From contig WYEG01000039.1 in NCBI GenBank assembly GCA_009903935.1, forward strand, positions 1 through 46,707: 46,707 bases of DNA, read 5' to 3'. The position numbers were made by a program, and so were the translations under genes. The notes beneath the pieces are model-generated. The model saw nothing but the letters and a program-made list of their open reading frames with translations. It searched no databases and was not told the origin of the DNA. This document shows, piece after piece, positions 15,578-24,502 of the stretch; positions within the stretch are counted from its first letter, which is position 1, and every line of letters begins with the position of its first letter. This DNA is from Caldimicrobium sp. (GTDB taxonomy: Bacteria > Desulfobacterota > Thermodesulfobacteria > Thermodesulfobacteriales > Thermodesulfobacteriaceae).

Positions 15578-17506
15578 ATGCTAAGCTATCTTTATCAGCG
15601 GTTTACCCCCTATGAATGGCTCCTTACGAACCGCAAAGGAGGCTATGCCCTTGGGACGGCTTTTCTGGCTAATGTTAGAAAATATCATGGCTTGCTTATC
15701 GCGGGTGATGGCAAGGGCAAAAGATACCATCTCTTGGCTTGCCTTGAAGAGGTTGCTACCTTCCCTTCGGGCTTAACCTATCAGCTTGACACAAACTTCT
15801 ATAGAGATGTAGTCTACCCTCAGGGCTATCAGCACATTAAAGAATACTTTTACCTTCCCTATCCAGTTTTTTATTTTTACTGCCCAAAGAGAGAGAACGG
15901 GGTTTTTCTAAAGAAAAGCCTTCGTTTCCACGAGGAAAAAAACCTTCTTCTTCTAACCTATGAAAACATCAGCTCTTATCCTTATAAGCTTCTTCTTAGA
16001 CCAAGGCTCACTTTTAGGGACCATCATCATTTAAGCTTTGCCAACTTTTGGGATTGGTTTGAGGAGGAAATCTCTTCTAACTTTGCCTTCATCGCCAAAG
16101 ACAACCTTGCCCTATTCTGCTACTCAGACAAAGATGGTTTTACCAAGGACCCTATCTTTTACTATGGCGTTTACTACCCCCTTGAAGAAATGCGGGGCTA
16201 TCCTGGCTTTGAGGACCATTTTTCACCCTTTAAGATTGAGGTTGAGCTAAATCCCGGAGAGAAATTAAATCTACTTTTTTCTGATGAACCCCTAAAGGAC
16301 CTACATGGAACCTTAGAGGAGATTATTACTCGTTATGAAGGAAGACCTAAAATAGGTCTTACAAAGCCCTACTTTGAAGATAAGGATATACTTTCTCTTC
16401 TTAATCATATGGTTAAGGCTTTTCTTCTTAAGGATAATGTTTGCGCTGGCTATCCTTGGTTTTATGCTTGGGGTAGGGATACCTTCATCGGACTTCCAGC
16501 CCTGTTTTATGATGCTAACGCTCTCGAAACATGCTATAAAATATTTGAAACTTACGGAAAATACATGCAGGGGGGATTGATCCCCAATCTGATTGGAGAT
16601 TTAGCTCCCGTCAATTACAATTCTGTTGACGCAAGCCTTTGGTTTGGGATAAGGATATTTGAGTATCTTGATAGGTTCGGTGAAAGTCTTACCCAAGAAA
16701 AACGAACAAAGCTACTTTCTTTAGCTGAAGAGGTAATCAGAGGTTATCTCCGGGGTGCTGACCATCCCTTTTTCGTTGACCCGGAAAATGGGCTGATATA
16801 TCTTCCTGAGAGCTCTGGGAAGGCCTTTACTTGGATGGATGTCATGCTTGATGGTAGACCCATAACTCCTAGGTATGAAAACCCGATAGAAATTGAATTC
16901 CTTTGGTATAATCTTCTAATGCTTGCCAAAGATAGATTACCGCAGAAGGAAGTGGAAGAGCTTGGAATACCCAGTTTGGTTGAAAAGATTCCTCAAAGTT
17001 TAAGAAGATACTACAATGGTGAACTATTTGCGGATACGCTTTATAAGGGAGAGCCTGTGTATGAGGTTCGACCAAACTTTGTTATCGCTTTAAGCCTTCC
17101 TTATGTGCCCTTTGAAAGGTATGAGCTTTTGAAGGCCGTTGAAATTGTCCGAAGAGAGCTCCTTACTCCTTATGGATTAAGGTCTTTATCCCCAAGGCAT
17201 CCTCATTTTAAGAGGAAATACTTTGGTTCGCAGCATCAAAGGGACCTTGCTTATCACAACGGAACGGTCTGGGTTTGGCTAATATATCCTTATGCCCTTC
17301 TTCTGAAAAAGGTCTTGCCGAGAGAAGAGTACCTTGCCGAGGTAAAAAAACTCATCTCTCCTTTTATACAACTTTTGAAGACAGGAAAACTTGCAAGCAT
17401 ACCTGAGCTTTACGATGGAGACCAGCCTTATTATCCTAAAGGGGCACCAGCCCAGTTTTGGTCAACCGCAGCGGTGTATCTTTTAGCGAGAGAAGTTTTT
17501 TCATAA
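15578..17506 (+). CDS. Glycogen debranching enzyme (amylo-alpha-1,6-glucosidase family)
   Basis: 642 aa. The N-terminal half (about 1-260) matches the GDE N-domain, with EWLLTNRKGGYALGTAF near the start. The C-terminal (alpha/alpha)6 catalytic domain has AGYPWFYAWGRDTFIGLPAL (about 291-310), KAFTWMDVMLDGRPITPRY and HNGTVWVWLIYPYAL, the GH133/GDE_C pattern with acidic catalytic candidates. It removes alpha-1,6 branches so that the phosphorylase encoded downstream can degrade linear chains. It heads a four-gene operon and has its own promoter at the recO end. Confidence 0.92.
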   Translation: MLSYLYQRFTPYEWLLTNRKGGYALGTAFLANVRKYHGLLIAGDGKGKRYHLLACLEEVATFPSGLTYQLDTNFYRDVVYPQGYQHIKEYFYLPYPVFYFYCPKRENGVFLKKSLRFHEEKNLLLLTYENISSYPYKLLLRPRLTFRDHHHLSFANFWDWFEEEISSNFAFIAKDNLALFCYSDKDGFTKDPIFYYGVYYPLEEMRGYPGFEDHFSPFKIEVELNPGEKLNLLFSDEPLKDLHGTLEEIITRYEGRPKIGLTKPYFEDKDILSLLNHMVKAFLLKDNVCAGYPWFYAWGRDTFIGLPALFYDANALETCYKIFETYGKYMQGGLIPNLIGDLAPVNYNSVDASLWFGIRIFEYLDRFGESLTQEKRTKLLSLAEEVIRGYLRGADHPFFVDPENGLIYLPESSGKAFTWMDVMLDGRPITPRYENPIEIEFLWYNLLMLAKDRLPQKEVEELGIPSLVEKIPQSLRRYYNGELFADTLYKGEPVYEVRPNFVIALSLPYVPFERYELLKAVEIVRRELLTPYGLRSLSPRHPHFKRKYFGSQHQRDLAYHNGTVWVWLIYPYALLLKKVLPREEYLAEVKKLISPFIQLLKTGKLASIPELYDGDQPYYPKGAPAQFWSTAAVYLLAREVFS

Positions 17507-17516
17507 AGGGGGGCTT

Positions 17517-18815
17517 ATGCGAATTTTGATGCTCACTTGGGAGTATCCGCCCTTTATCGTAGGCGGGCTTGGGATGGCTTGCTATGGATTGTTTAGGGGG
17601 CTCTCAAGCCTTGGGGTCACCGTAGATTTCATCCTTCCTGTTAAGGAGGATGTATATTTTGAAATTAAAAGTTCAGATGAGGCAGACCATCCACGGATCA
17701 AAAGCGAAAACGGTGAAGAAGCCAAAGAACAAAAAAAGCCCCTTGAATTTTTTAAGGTTATGTATGAAATTCCTGAAGAGGGAGCTTACGCAAGCCTTAA
17801 AGCTTTTATCGTTGAGGTTAGCAAGAGCTTGGGTGTTCCTTCAAGGGAGCCTAAGCTTCAAGTCCCTGATGAGGTTATTAGCCGCTTAAAATACCTTCTT
17901 CTCCAAGGAAACCACATGATCTCTAAGGTTTCGCTCTACACGGAGAAAGTTTTAAGAATAGCGCAAAGATTAAGCTTTGACCTTATTCATGCTCATGATT
18001 GGCTTACCTATCCTGCCGGGCTTATGCTAAAAAAGTATTTTAACAAGCCTCTTGTTAGCCATATCCATGCCACAGAGTTTGATAGAGCCCTTGGTTTTGG
18101 ACATCCTATCATTCATGAAATAGAGTATTTAGGCTTAAACTATGCAGATAGAGTGATCGCTGTTTCGCGTTATACGGCAAACATCATCAAAGAACATTAC
18201 TTTGTGCCCGAGGAAAAGGTTCGCGTCGTTTACAATGCCTATTATGCGGAAACTAAGTCTTCGCAAAAGATAAAAAAATTCAAAGAACCGGTTGTGCTTT
18301 TTCTTGGAAGGCTTACCCCTCAGAAGGGACCTACCATCTTTTTAGAGCTTGCTAAAAAGGTTCTTGAGCGAACAAAAAAGGTTAGGTTTTTGGTTGCTGG
18401 GGCAGGGGAGATGGAAAGGGAGCTTATGCTCTGGGCAAGCTCGCTCGGTTATGGGGCTCATATCATGTTTACCGGCTTTCTAAAAAGGGCAGAGGTTGAA
18501 AGGGCGCTAAGCCTTGCAGACATTGTTATCATGCCCTCACCCTCCGAACCCTTCGGTATAGTTGCCCTTGAAGCCATGCATTTTGGCTGTGCCTTGATCC
18601 TCTCCAAACAATCTGGGGCTTCAGAGATAGTTAAAAGCGCTTATGTGGTTGATTACTGGGATGTTGATAAAATGGTCGATATCGTCCTTGAGCTTATCAA
18701 CAAGCCTGAGCTTTTAAAGGCAAAACAAGAGGAGGCAAGAAGGGAGGTCCAAACCTTTAGGTGGGAAGATAGGGCAAGGGAAGTTTTAGAGGTTTATCGG
18801 GAACTCCTTTCATGA
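17517..18815 (+). CDS. Glycogen synthase-type glycosyltransferase (GT4/GT5-like)
   Basis: 432 aa, GT-B fold. The start MLTWEYPPFIVGGLGMACYG is the ADP/UDP-glucose synthase-like N-domain; FDLIHAHDWLTYPAGLML is the linking region. The C-terminal donor-binding domain shows FLGRLTPQKGPTIFLELAK, PSPSEPFGIVALEAM with both conserved Glu, and DYWDVDKMVDIV. Probably builds alpha-1,4-glucan from a nucleotide sugar. At this length it resembles the shorter thermophile/archaeal forms rather than E. coli GlgA. The donor sugar is not predictable. An internal segment of charged residues (about 45-85) is an insertion. It overlaps the GH57 gene by 4 bp. Confidence 0.88.
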   Translation: MRILMLTWEYPPFIVGGLGMACYGLFRGLSSLGVTVDFILPVKEDVYFEIKSSDEADHPRIKSENGEEAKEQKKPLEFFKVMYEIPEEGAYASLKAFIVEVSKSLGVPSREPKLQVPDEVISRLKYLLLQGNHMISKVSLYTEKVLRIAQRLSFDLIHAHDWLTYPAGLMLKKYFNKPLVSHIHATEFDRALGFGHPIIHEIEYLGLNYADRVIAVSRYTANIIKEHYFVPEEKVRVVYNAYYAETKSSQKIKKFKEPVVLFLGRLTPQKGPTIFLELAKKVLERTKKVRFLVAGAGEMERELMLWASSLGYGAHIMFTGFLKRAEVERALSLADIVIMPSPSEPFGIVALEAMHFGCALILSKQSGASEIVKSAYVVDYWDVDKMVDIVLELINKPELLKAKQEEARREVQTFRWEDRAREVLEVYRELLS

Positions 18816-20014
18816 AAGTCTATATTATCTTCTATTTTCAAGTCCATCAGCCTTTTCGGATCGCACCTTATAGTTTTTTTGATATCGGAACAGGCAAAAG
18901 CTACTTTGACGAAGACCTAAACAGGGCAGTTTTTAACAAAGTGTCGGATAGATGCTATATACCAGCTAACAATCTTTTTAAAGAACTGATCTTAGAGAGC
19001 GAGGGACGGTTTAAGATTTCTTTTAGTTTAACTGGGACTTTTATTGAGCAGGCAAAGCTTTATAGACCGGATGTTTACCAAAGCTTTGTTGACCTTTGGC
19101 AGACGGGTGGGGTTGAGCTACTTTCCGAGACCTATTATCATTCTTTGGCAAGCATCTTTGACCTTGAGGAGTTTGTGGAACAGGTAGATGAGCACATAAA
19201 ATTAATGAAGCGTGAGTTTGGACATGAGGCAACGGTTTTTCGCAACACTGAGCTCATCTATTTTGATAAGCTAAGCGATGTTCTTATCAATTTCCCAAAC
19301 CTTCAGACCATTCTTATTGAGGGGGCTGACAGGATCTTGATGGGGGAATCTCCTCTATATCCTCGTTGGTCAGCAAACCATGCCCATCTTCTTCTTTTGA
19401 AGCACTACAAGCTTTCAGATGATATTGCTTTTAGATTTTCAGACCGGTCCTGGCCAGAGTGGCCTTTAACAATTCCAAAATATGTCCGATGGGTAAAGGA
19501 CCTGACTCTTGCTGAGGGGCAAGGAAGGAACCTCTATCTTGGTCTCTTTATGGATTATGAGACCTTTGGGGAGCATCAATGGGCAGAAAGCGGGATATTT
19601 GAATTCATGAGACATTTGATAAGGGCGCTCCTTAAAGAGCCTATGATAGATTTTCTCTTTCCCTCTGAAGCCTTGAAGACCTTAAACTTTACTCCTAAGA
19701 CCCTATCTGTGCCCACTCCAACCTCTTGGGCTGACACGGAGCGGGACCTTTCAGCCTGGCTCTCAAACCCCTTGCAATGGAACGCCATGAAGAGCATTTT
19801 TGATCTCCTTCGTTTAGCCAAAGAGAAAGGTAGATGGGACTTGGTTCCAACGATAAGAAAGCTTACCACCTCTGACCATTTTTATTACATGTGCATAAAA
19901 TACTTTCAGGATGGAGACGTGCACAAGTATTTCTCTCCCTATCCTTCGCCTGAGGTTGCATATAAATATTTTTTAAATATAATTGCTGACCTCGAGGAAC
20001 AGCTTGAAGATTAA
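18812..20014 (+). CDS. GH57 alpha-glucan hydrolase (alpha-amylase type)
   Basis: 400 aa. The conserved GH57 regions are present: region 1 VHQPFR (residues 11-16), region 2 GGVELLSETYYHSL (99-112), region 3 VFRNTELIYF with the nucleophile Glu147, region 4 LFMDYETFGEHQW with the acid/base Asp248. The length fits the alpha-amylase-like subgroup and is shorter than typical GH57 branching enzymes, so amylase or glucanotransferase activity is more likely. No signal peptide is present, so it acts in the cytoplasm on stored glucan. It overlaps the previous gene by 4 bp (ATGA). Confidence 0.9.
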   Translation: MKVYIIFYFQVHQPFRIAPYSFFDIGTGKSYFDEDLNRAVFNKVSDRCYIPANNLFKELILESEGRFKISFSLTGTFIEQAKLYRPDVYQSFVDLWQTGGVELLSETYYHSLASIFDLEEFVEQVDEHIKLMKREFGHEATVFRNTELIYFDKLSDVLINFPNLQTILIEGADRILMGESPLYPRWSANHAHLLLLKHYKLSDDIAFRFSDRSWPEWPLTIPKYVRWVKDLTLAEGQGRNLYLGLFMDYETFGEHQWAESGIFEFMRHLIRALLKEPMIDFLFPSEALKTLNFTPKTLSVPTPTSWADTERDLSAWLSNPLQWNAMKSIFDLLRLAKEKGRWDLVPTIRKLTTSDHFYYMCIKYFQDGDVHKYFSPYPSPEVAYKYFLNIIADLEEQLED

Positions 20015-20028
20015 ACTGGAGGAGTTAG

Positions 20029-22578
20029 ATGGAATTTAAAAAGTTCTTTGTCTTCCCAAAGTTTCCTGAACCCATAGAGAAGCTTGTTACCATCTCTTAC
20101 AATCTTTGGTTTACTTGGGATTTTGATGCCTTAAACCTTTTCTATCAGATAGATGCTGACCTATTTAGGAAGGTAAAGCATAATCCTATAAAGTTTATTC
20201 ATCATCTACCCAAAGAAAAGATACGAGAGTTAATTGAAGACAAGCGGTTTCTGCTTCAGCTTCAACACATCTGGGAAAGGTTTGAGGAGTATAAATCTAA
20301 AAGGCATCCTTTGATCACTGAACACGGAATATCAAAGGATGATACGATTGCCTATTTCTGTATGGAATTTGCCATTCATGAAGCCTTGCCCATCTATGCC
20401 GGAGGGCTTGGGGTGTTGGCAGGTGATGTTTTGATGGGGGCATCAGACCTTGACCTACCCATCGTAGGGGTTGGGCTTCTATACAACAAAGGCTATTTTA
20501 AGCAAGTTCTTGATGCTTCAGGGATGCAGAATGAAGAGGATGAACGTTTGGACAAGTTTTTAAACATCATTCGTGAGGTTCGAACCGAGGAGGGCTTACC
20601 CCTTATCATAGATTTGCACCTTCATAATGGCTGGCATTTTAAGGCTAAGGTCTGGAAGGTAGAAATTGGAAAGACTGTATGCTTACTACTTGACACCGAC
20701 ATCATGGAAAATCCTCCCGAAGTGAGGGGGTTGCTAAATAGACTTTATCCAGCCGAACTGGAAACGAGGCTAAAGCAAGAGCTTCTCTTAGGTATGGGTG
20801 GTTATTTAGCCTTAAAGCAGATGGGATTTAAGCCAAAGATATATCATTTGAACGAGGGGCATTCGGCCTTTGTTATTCTTTCAAGACTAAAGGACCTTTT
20901 AGCAGAAGGCTTAACGATTGATGAAGCAAGATTGCTTATTAAGGAGACTACCGTCTTTACAACTCATACTCCAGTCATTGCTGGGAACGAGCATTTTGAT
21001 GTGGAGTTGGTTAAAAAGTATTTAGAGCCTGAGGTGACATCACTTGGACTTAATCTTGAAGAATTTATAGGCTGTGGATGCATCTTTGGGGATACTAAGT
21101 TCTTTTGGCTTCCCGTGTTTGCCATCAAGCATGCCAACTATGTCAACGCAGTTTCAAAGCTTCATCAAAGGACCACAAAGAAGATGTGGTCTCCCCTTTT
21201 TCAAGATTATTTGCTTGACGAGGTCCCTATCGATTATGTGACAAACGGTGTCCATTGGAGATGGCTTAGCGAGCCTATCTATGAGCTTTTGAGAGACCAT
21301 TTGGGGGAGGAGTTTAAATACTTAGGTCCAGACGATAAAGATTGGGAGGAAATCTTTAACATACCAGATGAAGACCTCTGGGATGCCCATAAAAAGAATA
21401 AACAAAAATTAGTAAACCTTCTTAATAAGATCCTTGAAGAGGAAGTAGCTAAAAAGGAGCCACTTCGTGGAGGAGAATATGGCCCGGTTAAACGTTTTCC
21501 TATGATCATCGGCTGTGCAAGGAGGATCACCGGATACAAAAGAAACACCCTTATACTCTTTGACAAGGAAAGGTTGCTAAACCTTCTTAAAGATCCAGAT
21601 AGACCTATCATTTTAGCCATGGCTGGGAAAGCTCATCCGAAGGATGTTGAAGGAAAGAAGATGATCCAAGAGATCATTCAATTCAGAGATGCTAACAAGC
21701 TTTATGACAGGTTCTTTTTCATCGAGAACTATGATCTTCATATTGCGAGATATTTGGTTTGGGGTTCAGATGTCTGGCTAAACACTCCCTACAGACCAAT
21801 GGAGGCAAGCGGGACCTCTGGCATGAAAGCCTGTTTAAACGGCGTTCTACATCTTAGCGTGTTAGATGGCTGGTGGATTGAGGGTTATAACGGGAAAAAT
21901 GGCTGGGCTATTCAGCCCAAGGAAGGGCTCCCTCCTTATAACTACTACGAAGCAAACCAGCTTTATTCTCTGATCGAGGGAGAAATCAGAGACCTCTTTT
22001 ACCATCGAGATGAAGAGGGGCTCCCGAGGGAATGGATAAAACGCATGAAATACGCTATCTACACAGCCTGCAAGCACTTTAGCATAAACCGAGCCCTACT
22101 TGAGTATCTGCAAAAATTCTATGTTCCTTCCCTAAACAACCTTCAAGTTTTATCTAAAAATGAATTTTTCTATCTAAAGGAATTAGCTAAAAAGGCAAGA
22201 CTTCTTAAAGAAAACTGGGCTAAGGTTAACTTCGTTAGAGTTTACGATAACATCGTAAGCGAGGAATTGTTTGAAGAAACAACCGTAGAGTTTACTGCTG
22301 AGGTGGACTTGGCAAACATACCCCCTGAACTTATAACAGTTGAGCTTGTGTGTATAAGAGGCTTGGAGGAAGAAGGGCCTACTTCTTCAGATGAAAATCG
22401 AGAGCTTGATTTTACCGTTTTTCCCTTTGAATTCCTGGGAATGGAAGGGAGCATAGCCAAATACTTTTTAAAATATTTCATAGTTGGGCATGGATTGCGA
22501 AAGATTGCTATTCGCCTTGTGCCAGCAAACGAGCTCATAAGAAGGAGTTATCCCGAACTGATTAAATGGTATAGATAG
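20029..22578 (+). CDS. glgP: Alpha-glucan phosphorylase (GT35)
   Basis: 849 aa. Releases glucose-1-phosphate from alpha-1,4-glucan with PLP as cofactor. An N-terminal DUF3417-like region (about 1-110, PKFPEPIEKLVTISYNLWFTWD) is followed by the phosphorylase fold: AGGLGVLAGD, HLNEGHSAFV, and the PLP-binding EASGTSGMKACLNG with Lys600. The architecture is the shorter bacterial/archaeal type seen in Thermotoga rather than the E. coli MalP/GlgP type. Last gene of the glycogen operon; GGAG lies before the ATG. Together the operon can make and mobilise glycogen; a branching enzyme and GlgC are not in the window. Confidence 0.94.
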   Translation: MEFKKFFVFPKFPEPIEKLVTISYNLWFTWDFDALNLFYQIDADLFRKVKHNPIKFIHHLPKEKIRELIEDKRFLLQLQHIWERFEEYKSKRHPLITEHGISKDDTIAYFCMEFAIHEALPIYAGGLGVLAGDVLMGASDLDLPIVGVGLLYNKGYFKQVLDASGMQNEEDERLDKFLNIIREVRTEEGLPLIIDLHLHNGWHFKAKVWKVEIGKTVCLLLDTDIMENPPEVRGLLNRLYPAELETRLKQELLLGMGGYLALKQMGFKPKIYHLNEGHSAFVILSRLKDLLAEGLTIDEARLLIKETTVFTTHTPVIAGNEHFDVELVKKYLEPEVTSLGLNLEEFIGCGCIFGDTKFFWLPVFAIKHANYVNAVSKLHQRTTKKMWSPLFQDYLLDEVPIDYVTNGVHWRWLSEPIYELLRDHLGEEFKYLGPDDKDWEEIFNIPDEDLWDAHKKNKQKLVNLLNKILEEEVAKKEPLRGGEYGPVKRFPMIIGCARRITGYKRNTLILFDKERLLNLLKDPDRPIILAMAGKAHPKDVEGKKMIQEIIQFRDANKLYDRFFFIENYDLHIARYLVWGSDVWLNTPYRPMEASGTSGMKACLNGVLHLSVLDGWWIEGYNGKNGWAIQPKEGLPPYNYYEANQLYSLIEGEIRDLFYHRDEEGLPREWIKRMKYAIYTACKHFSINRALLEYLQKFYVPSLNNLQVLSKNEFFYLKELAKKARLLKENWAKVNFVRVYDNIVSEELFEETTVEFTAEVDLANIPPELITVELVCIRGLEEEGPTSSDENRELDFTVFPFEFLGMEGSIAKYFLKYFIVGHGLRKIAIRLVPANELIRRSYPELIKWYR

Positions 22579-22699
22579 GGTAGAAAAATTAAGCTTAAGC
22601 CTTATATTATACACACAAGGGTTTTTTCAATTTGAAATAAGCAGGGAGTTTTTTGAAAGCATCCTTATTTGGCTAAGTCTTAAAGGATGGAGGTGAGAC

Positions 22700-23290
22700 A
22701 TGGAGTTTGACTCAACCTTGCTCATTGCTATTGTTTCTATAGCAATCTTTTTAATCGTCTTCTTGTGGTTAGCTATAAATATCATAAAAACCTTAAGAAG
22801 GCTAAATCAAAACCTTGAGCTTTTACCCGGTGTTATCATGAACCTCAAAACCACCTCTGAGAGGGCTAACGAAACTTTAGAAACCGCTAATGCTTCCATT
22901 AAAAACCTAAACTCTTTAGTGGAAGAGTTAAAAATTCTTCCAAAGATTATTGCTGAAGTAGGAGAGTCCTTAAAGGAATTTGAGGTTTTTCTCAAGGGGC
23001 AGATAGAGGTTTTGAAGGATGATGTGCATTTTACCCTTGAGGATTCTCGAGCAATTCTCTCTGACCTAAAAAAGGTTTCAAGCGAAGTCAAGACCAACAT
23101 AGAGGAATTGAACAAGGCTATTCATCCTTTAATCAAGAATGTGAAGGAAACAGCAGAAACTGGGAGCCTGATACTTTCAGACCTTAACAAGAGCATTAAG
23201 ACGGTGTATGTTGAAGCATCAGCTTTGACGGCTGGCTTAACGGAACTACTTTCTGGGCTAAAGAAGATCCTTGGTTTTAAGAAAATTTAA
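22700..23290 (+). CDS. DUF948 membrane-anchored coiled-coil protein
   Basis: 196 aa with one N-terminal transmembrane helix (about residues 6-28) and a long helical, coiled-coil C-terminal part with heptad-like repeats, as in DUF948/YtxG stress-associated proteins. Function is unknown. A strong GGAGGTGAG ribosome site is present. The 121-bp upstream gap contains an AAATAAG / CTTATTT inverted repeat (22635-22641 and 22664-22670) and no convincing promoter. It pairs with the YtxH gene 17 bp downstream, the same ytxG-ytxH pairing known from Firmicutes general-stress operons. Confidence 0.8.
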   Translation: MEFDSTLLIAIVSIAIFLIVFLWLAINIIKTLRRLNQNLELLPGVIMNLKTTSERANETLETANASIKNLNSLVEELKILPKIIAEVGESLKEFEVFLKGQIEVLKDDVHFTLEDSRAILSDLKKVSSEVKTNIEELNKAIHPLIKNVKETAETGSLILSDLNKSIKTVYVEASALTAGLTELLSGLKKILGFKKI

Positions 23291-23307
23291 AAAGGAGGTG
23301 GTAAACG

Positions 23308-23667
23308 ATGGCAGAAAACAAGGGGTCTATTTTAGCAGCCTTTTTGGCGGGGTTAGTCGTTGGAGGCGTGGTTGCTCTTCTTTTTGCTCCGGCAAGCGGT
23401 GAAGAGGTAAGAAGAAGGCTTAAAGAGGAGGCAGAGGAGAAGGTTGGTAAGGTTAAAGAAGAAGTAGGCGTTATTAAGGAGAAAGTAGAATCTATAAAGG
23501 GAACCGCCGAAGAAAAGATTGGCGAAATTAGCTCAAAGGCAAAGGAAATTCTCACCGAAAAGAAAGCTCAACTTTCTGAAACCCTTGAGAAGGCTAAGGA
23601 AACCATCAAAGAAAAGAAGGAAGAGCTTGCTGAAAAATTCTTCAAGAAAGAAGAGGAAGAAGTTTAA
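23308..23667 (+). CDS. ytxH: YtxH domain protein
   Basis: 119 aa. A glycine-rich membrane segment (about residues 7-26, ILAAFLAGLVVGGVVALL) followed by FAPASGEEVRRRLKE is the YtxH/GvpP signature; the rest is a highly charged Lys/Glu helix with 11-residue-like repeats. Family members are linked to stress responses in Bacillus; the role here is inferred from the adjacent DUF948 gene. Ribosome site AAGGAGGTGG is near consensus, implying strong translation. It converges on nadK with 11 bp between stops and no terminator visible. Confidence 0.85.
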   Translation: MAENKGSILAAFLAGLVVGGVVALLFAPASGEEVRRRLKEEAEEKVGKVKEEVGVIKEKVESIKGTAEEKIGEISSKAKEILTEKKAQLSETLEKAKETIKEKKEELAEKFFKKEEEEV

Positions 23668-23678
23668 GTAATAAGCCC

Positions 23679-24473
23679 TTACCAACCAAACTTTTCCCTG
23701 AGGGAGAGGAAAAACCCTCTTCTCGGGTCCCTTATAAGTTTTATCCTTTTTTCTCCTTTTTTAAACTCAACTCTTGCTCCAGAACTTAGAAGGATGTTCG
23801 TATGTCCATCTATCAGAAGATGCACCTCATCATCAGCTGAAGGAAGCTCAACCCTTACCTTAAAATCCATGGGAATAACCACCGGTTTTATCTGGATTTT
23901 AAAGGAACAGATGGGGGTTATCACAAAGACTTGCGATTGGGGATGTATTATCGGTCCTCCTGCGGAGAGGTTGTAAGCTGTTGACCCGGTGGGTGTAGCA
24001 ACGAGCAACCCGTCCCCAAGGACCTCAAACCACCCCTCTTCTATGCCCTCCTTCTCTATGCTTACGACTAACTTTATGGTCCTTCCAGCTGGACCTTTAA
24101 GTATCGCACCTTCATTCAAGGCAACGAAGCTTTTACCTTGATAGAAGATATTAAGCACCTCTCGTTCATCAAAATAAAGCTTAGTCTTTTCCCAATTTTC
24201 TAAGATTTCGATTGCCGAGTTTAGGGTGAGCTTGGTTAAGAAGCCAAACTTACCAAGATTTACCCCGAGGATAGGAAGGTCAAGCTTGTAGGCATAAGGG
24301 GCAGCCCGCAGCAAAGTCCCGTCACCACCAAGGACTAAGATGGCAGAGGGTGCTTCTCCCTCCTTTTCAAGGTCATTTTCGGAGATGAGCCTTATCTTAG
24401 CCTTGGATAAGGCCTTGCTTAGCTCAGAGGGAATATCTAAGCCCTTTTTAGCAAAGTATAGAAATGTAGGCAT
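23679..24473 (-). CDS. nadK: NAD kinase
   Basis: Phosphorylates NAD to NADP with ATP or polyphosphate. The start chosen is ATG at 24473 (264 aa); a longer frame to 24530 adds 19 residues with no family similarity and runs into ispG. Motifs: LVLGGDGTLLRAA (GGDG), GVNLGKFGFL, ALNEGAI, and TPTGSTAYNLSAGGPI. The ATG has no ribosome site and lies 7 bp after a TAAAAT -10-like box, so it may be leaderless. Divergent from ispG, whose ATG is only 29 bp away. Confidence 0.93.
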   Translation of the reverse strand: MPTFLYFAKKGLDIPSELSKALSKAKIRLISENDLEKEGEAPSAILVLGGDGTLLRAAPYAYKLDLPILGVNLGKFGFLTKLTLNSAIEILENWEKTKLYFDEREVLNIFYQGKSFVALNEGAILKGPAGRTIKLVVSIEKEGIEEGWFEVLGDGLLVATPTGSTAYNLSAGGPIIHPQSQVFVITPICSFKIQIKPVVIPMDFKVRVELPSADDEVHLLIDGHTNILLSSGARVEFKKGEKRIKLIRDPRRGFFLSLREKFGW

Positions 24474-24480
24474 AAGCTTA

Positions 24481-24495
24481 ATTTTAAAGTAAAAT
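24481..24495. promoter_or_regulatory. Symmetric back-to-back -10 boxes between nadK and ispG
   Basis: ATTTTA-AAG-TAAAAT is a perfect palindrome with a 3-bp centre. Each arm is a TAAAAT -10 box facing outwards, each followed by exactly 7 bp and an ATG (24473 on minus, 24503 on plus). No good -35 is visible for either side; they would lie inside the opposite coding regions. Confidence 0.45.
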
Positions 24496-24502
24496 GGGAA
24501 AC

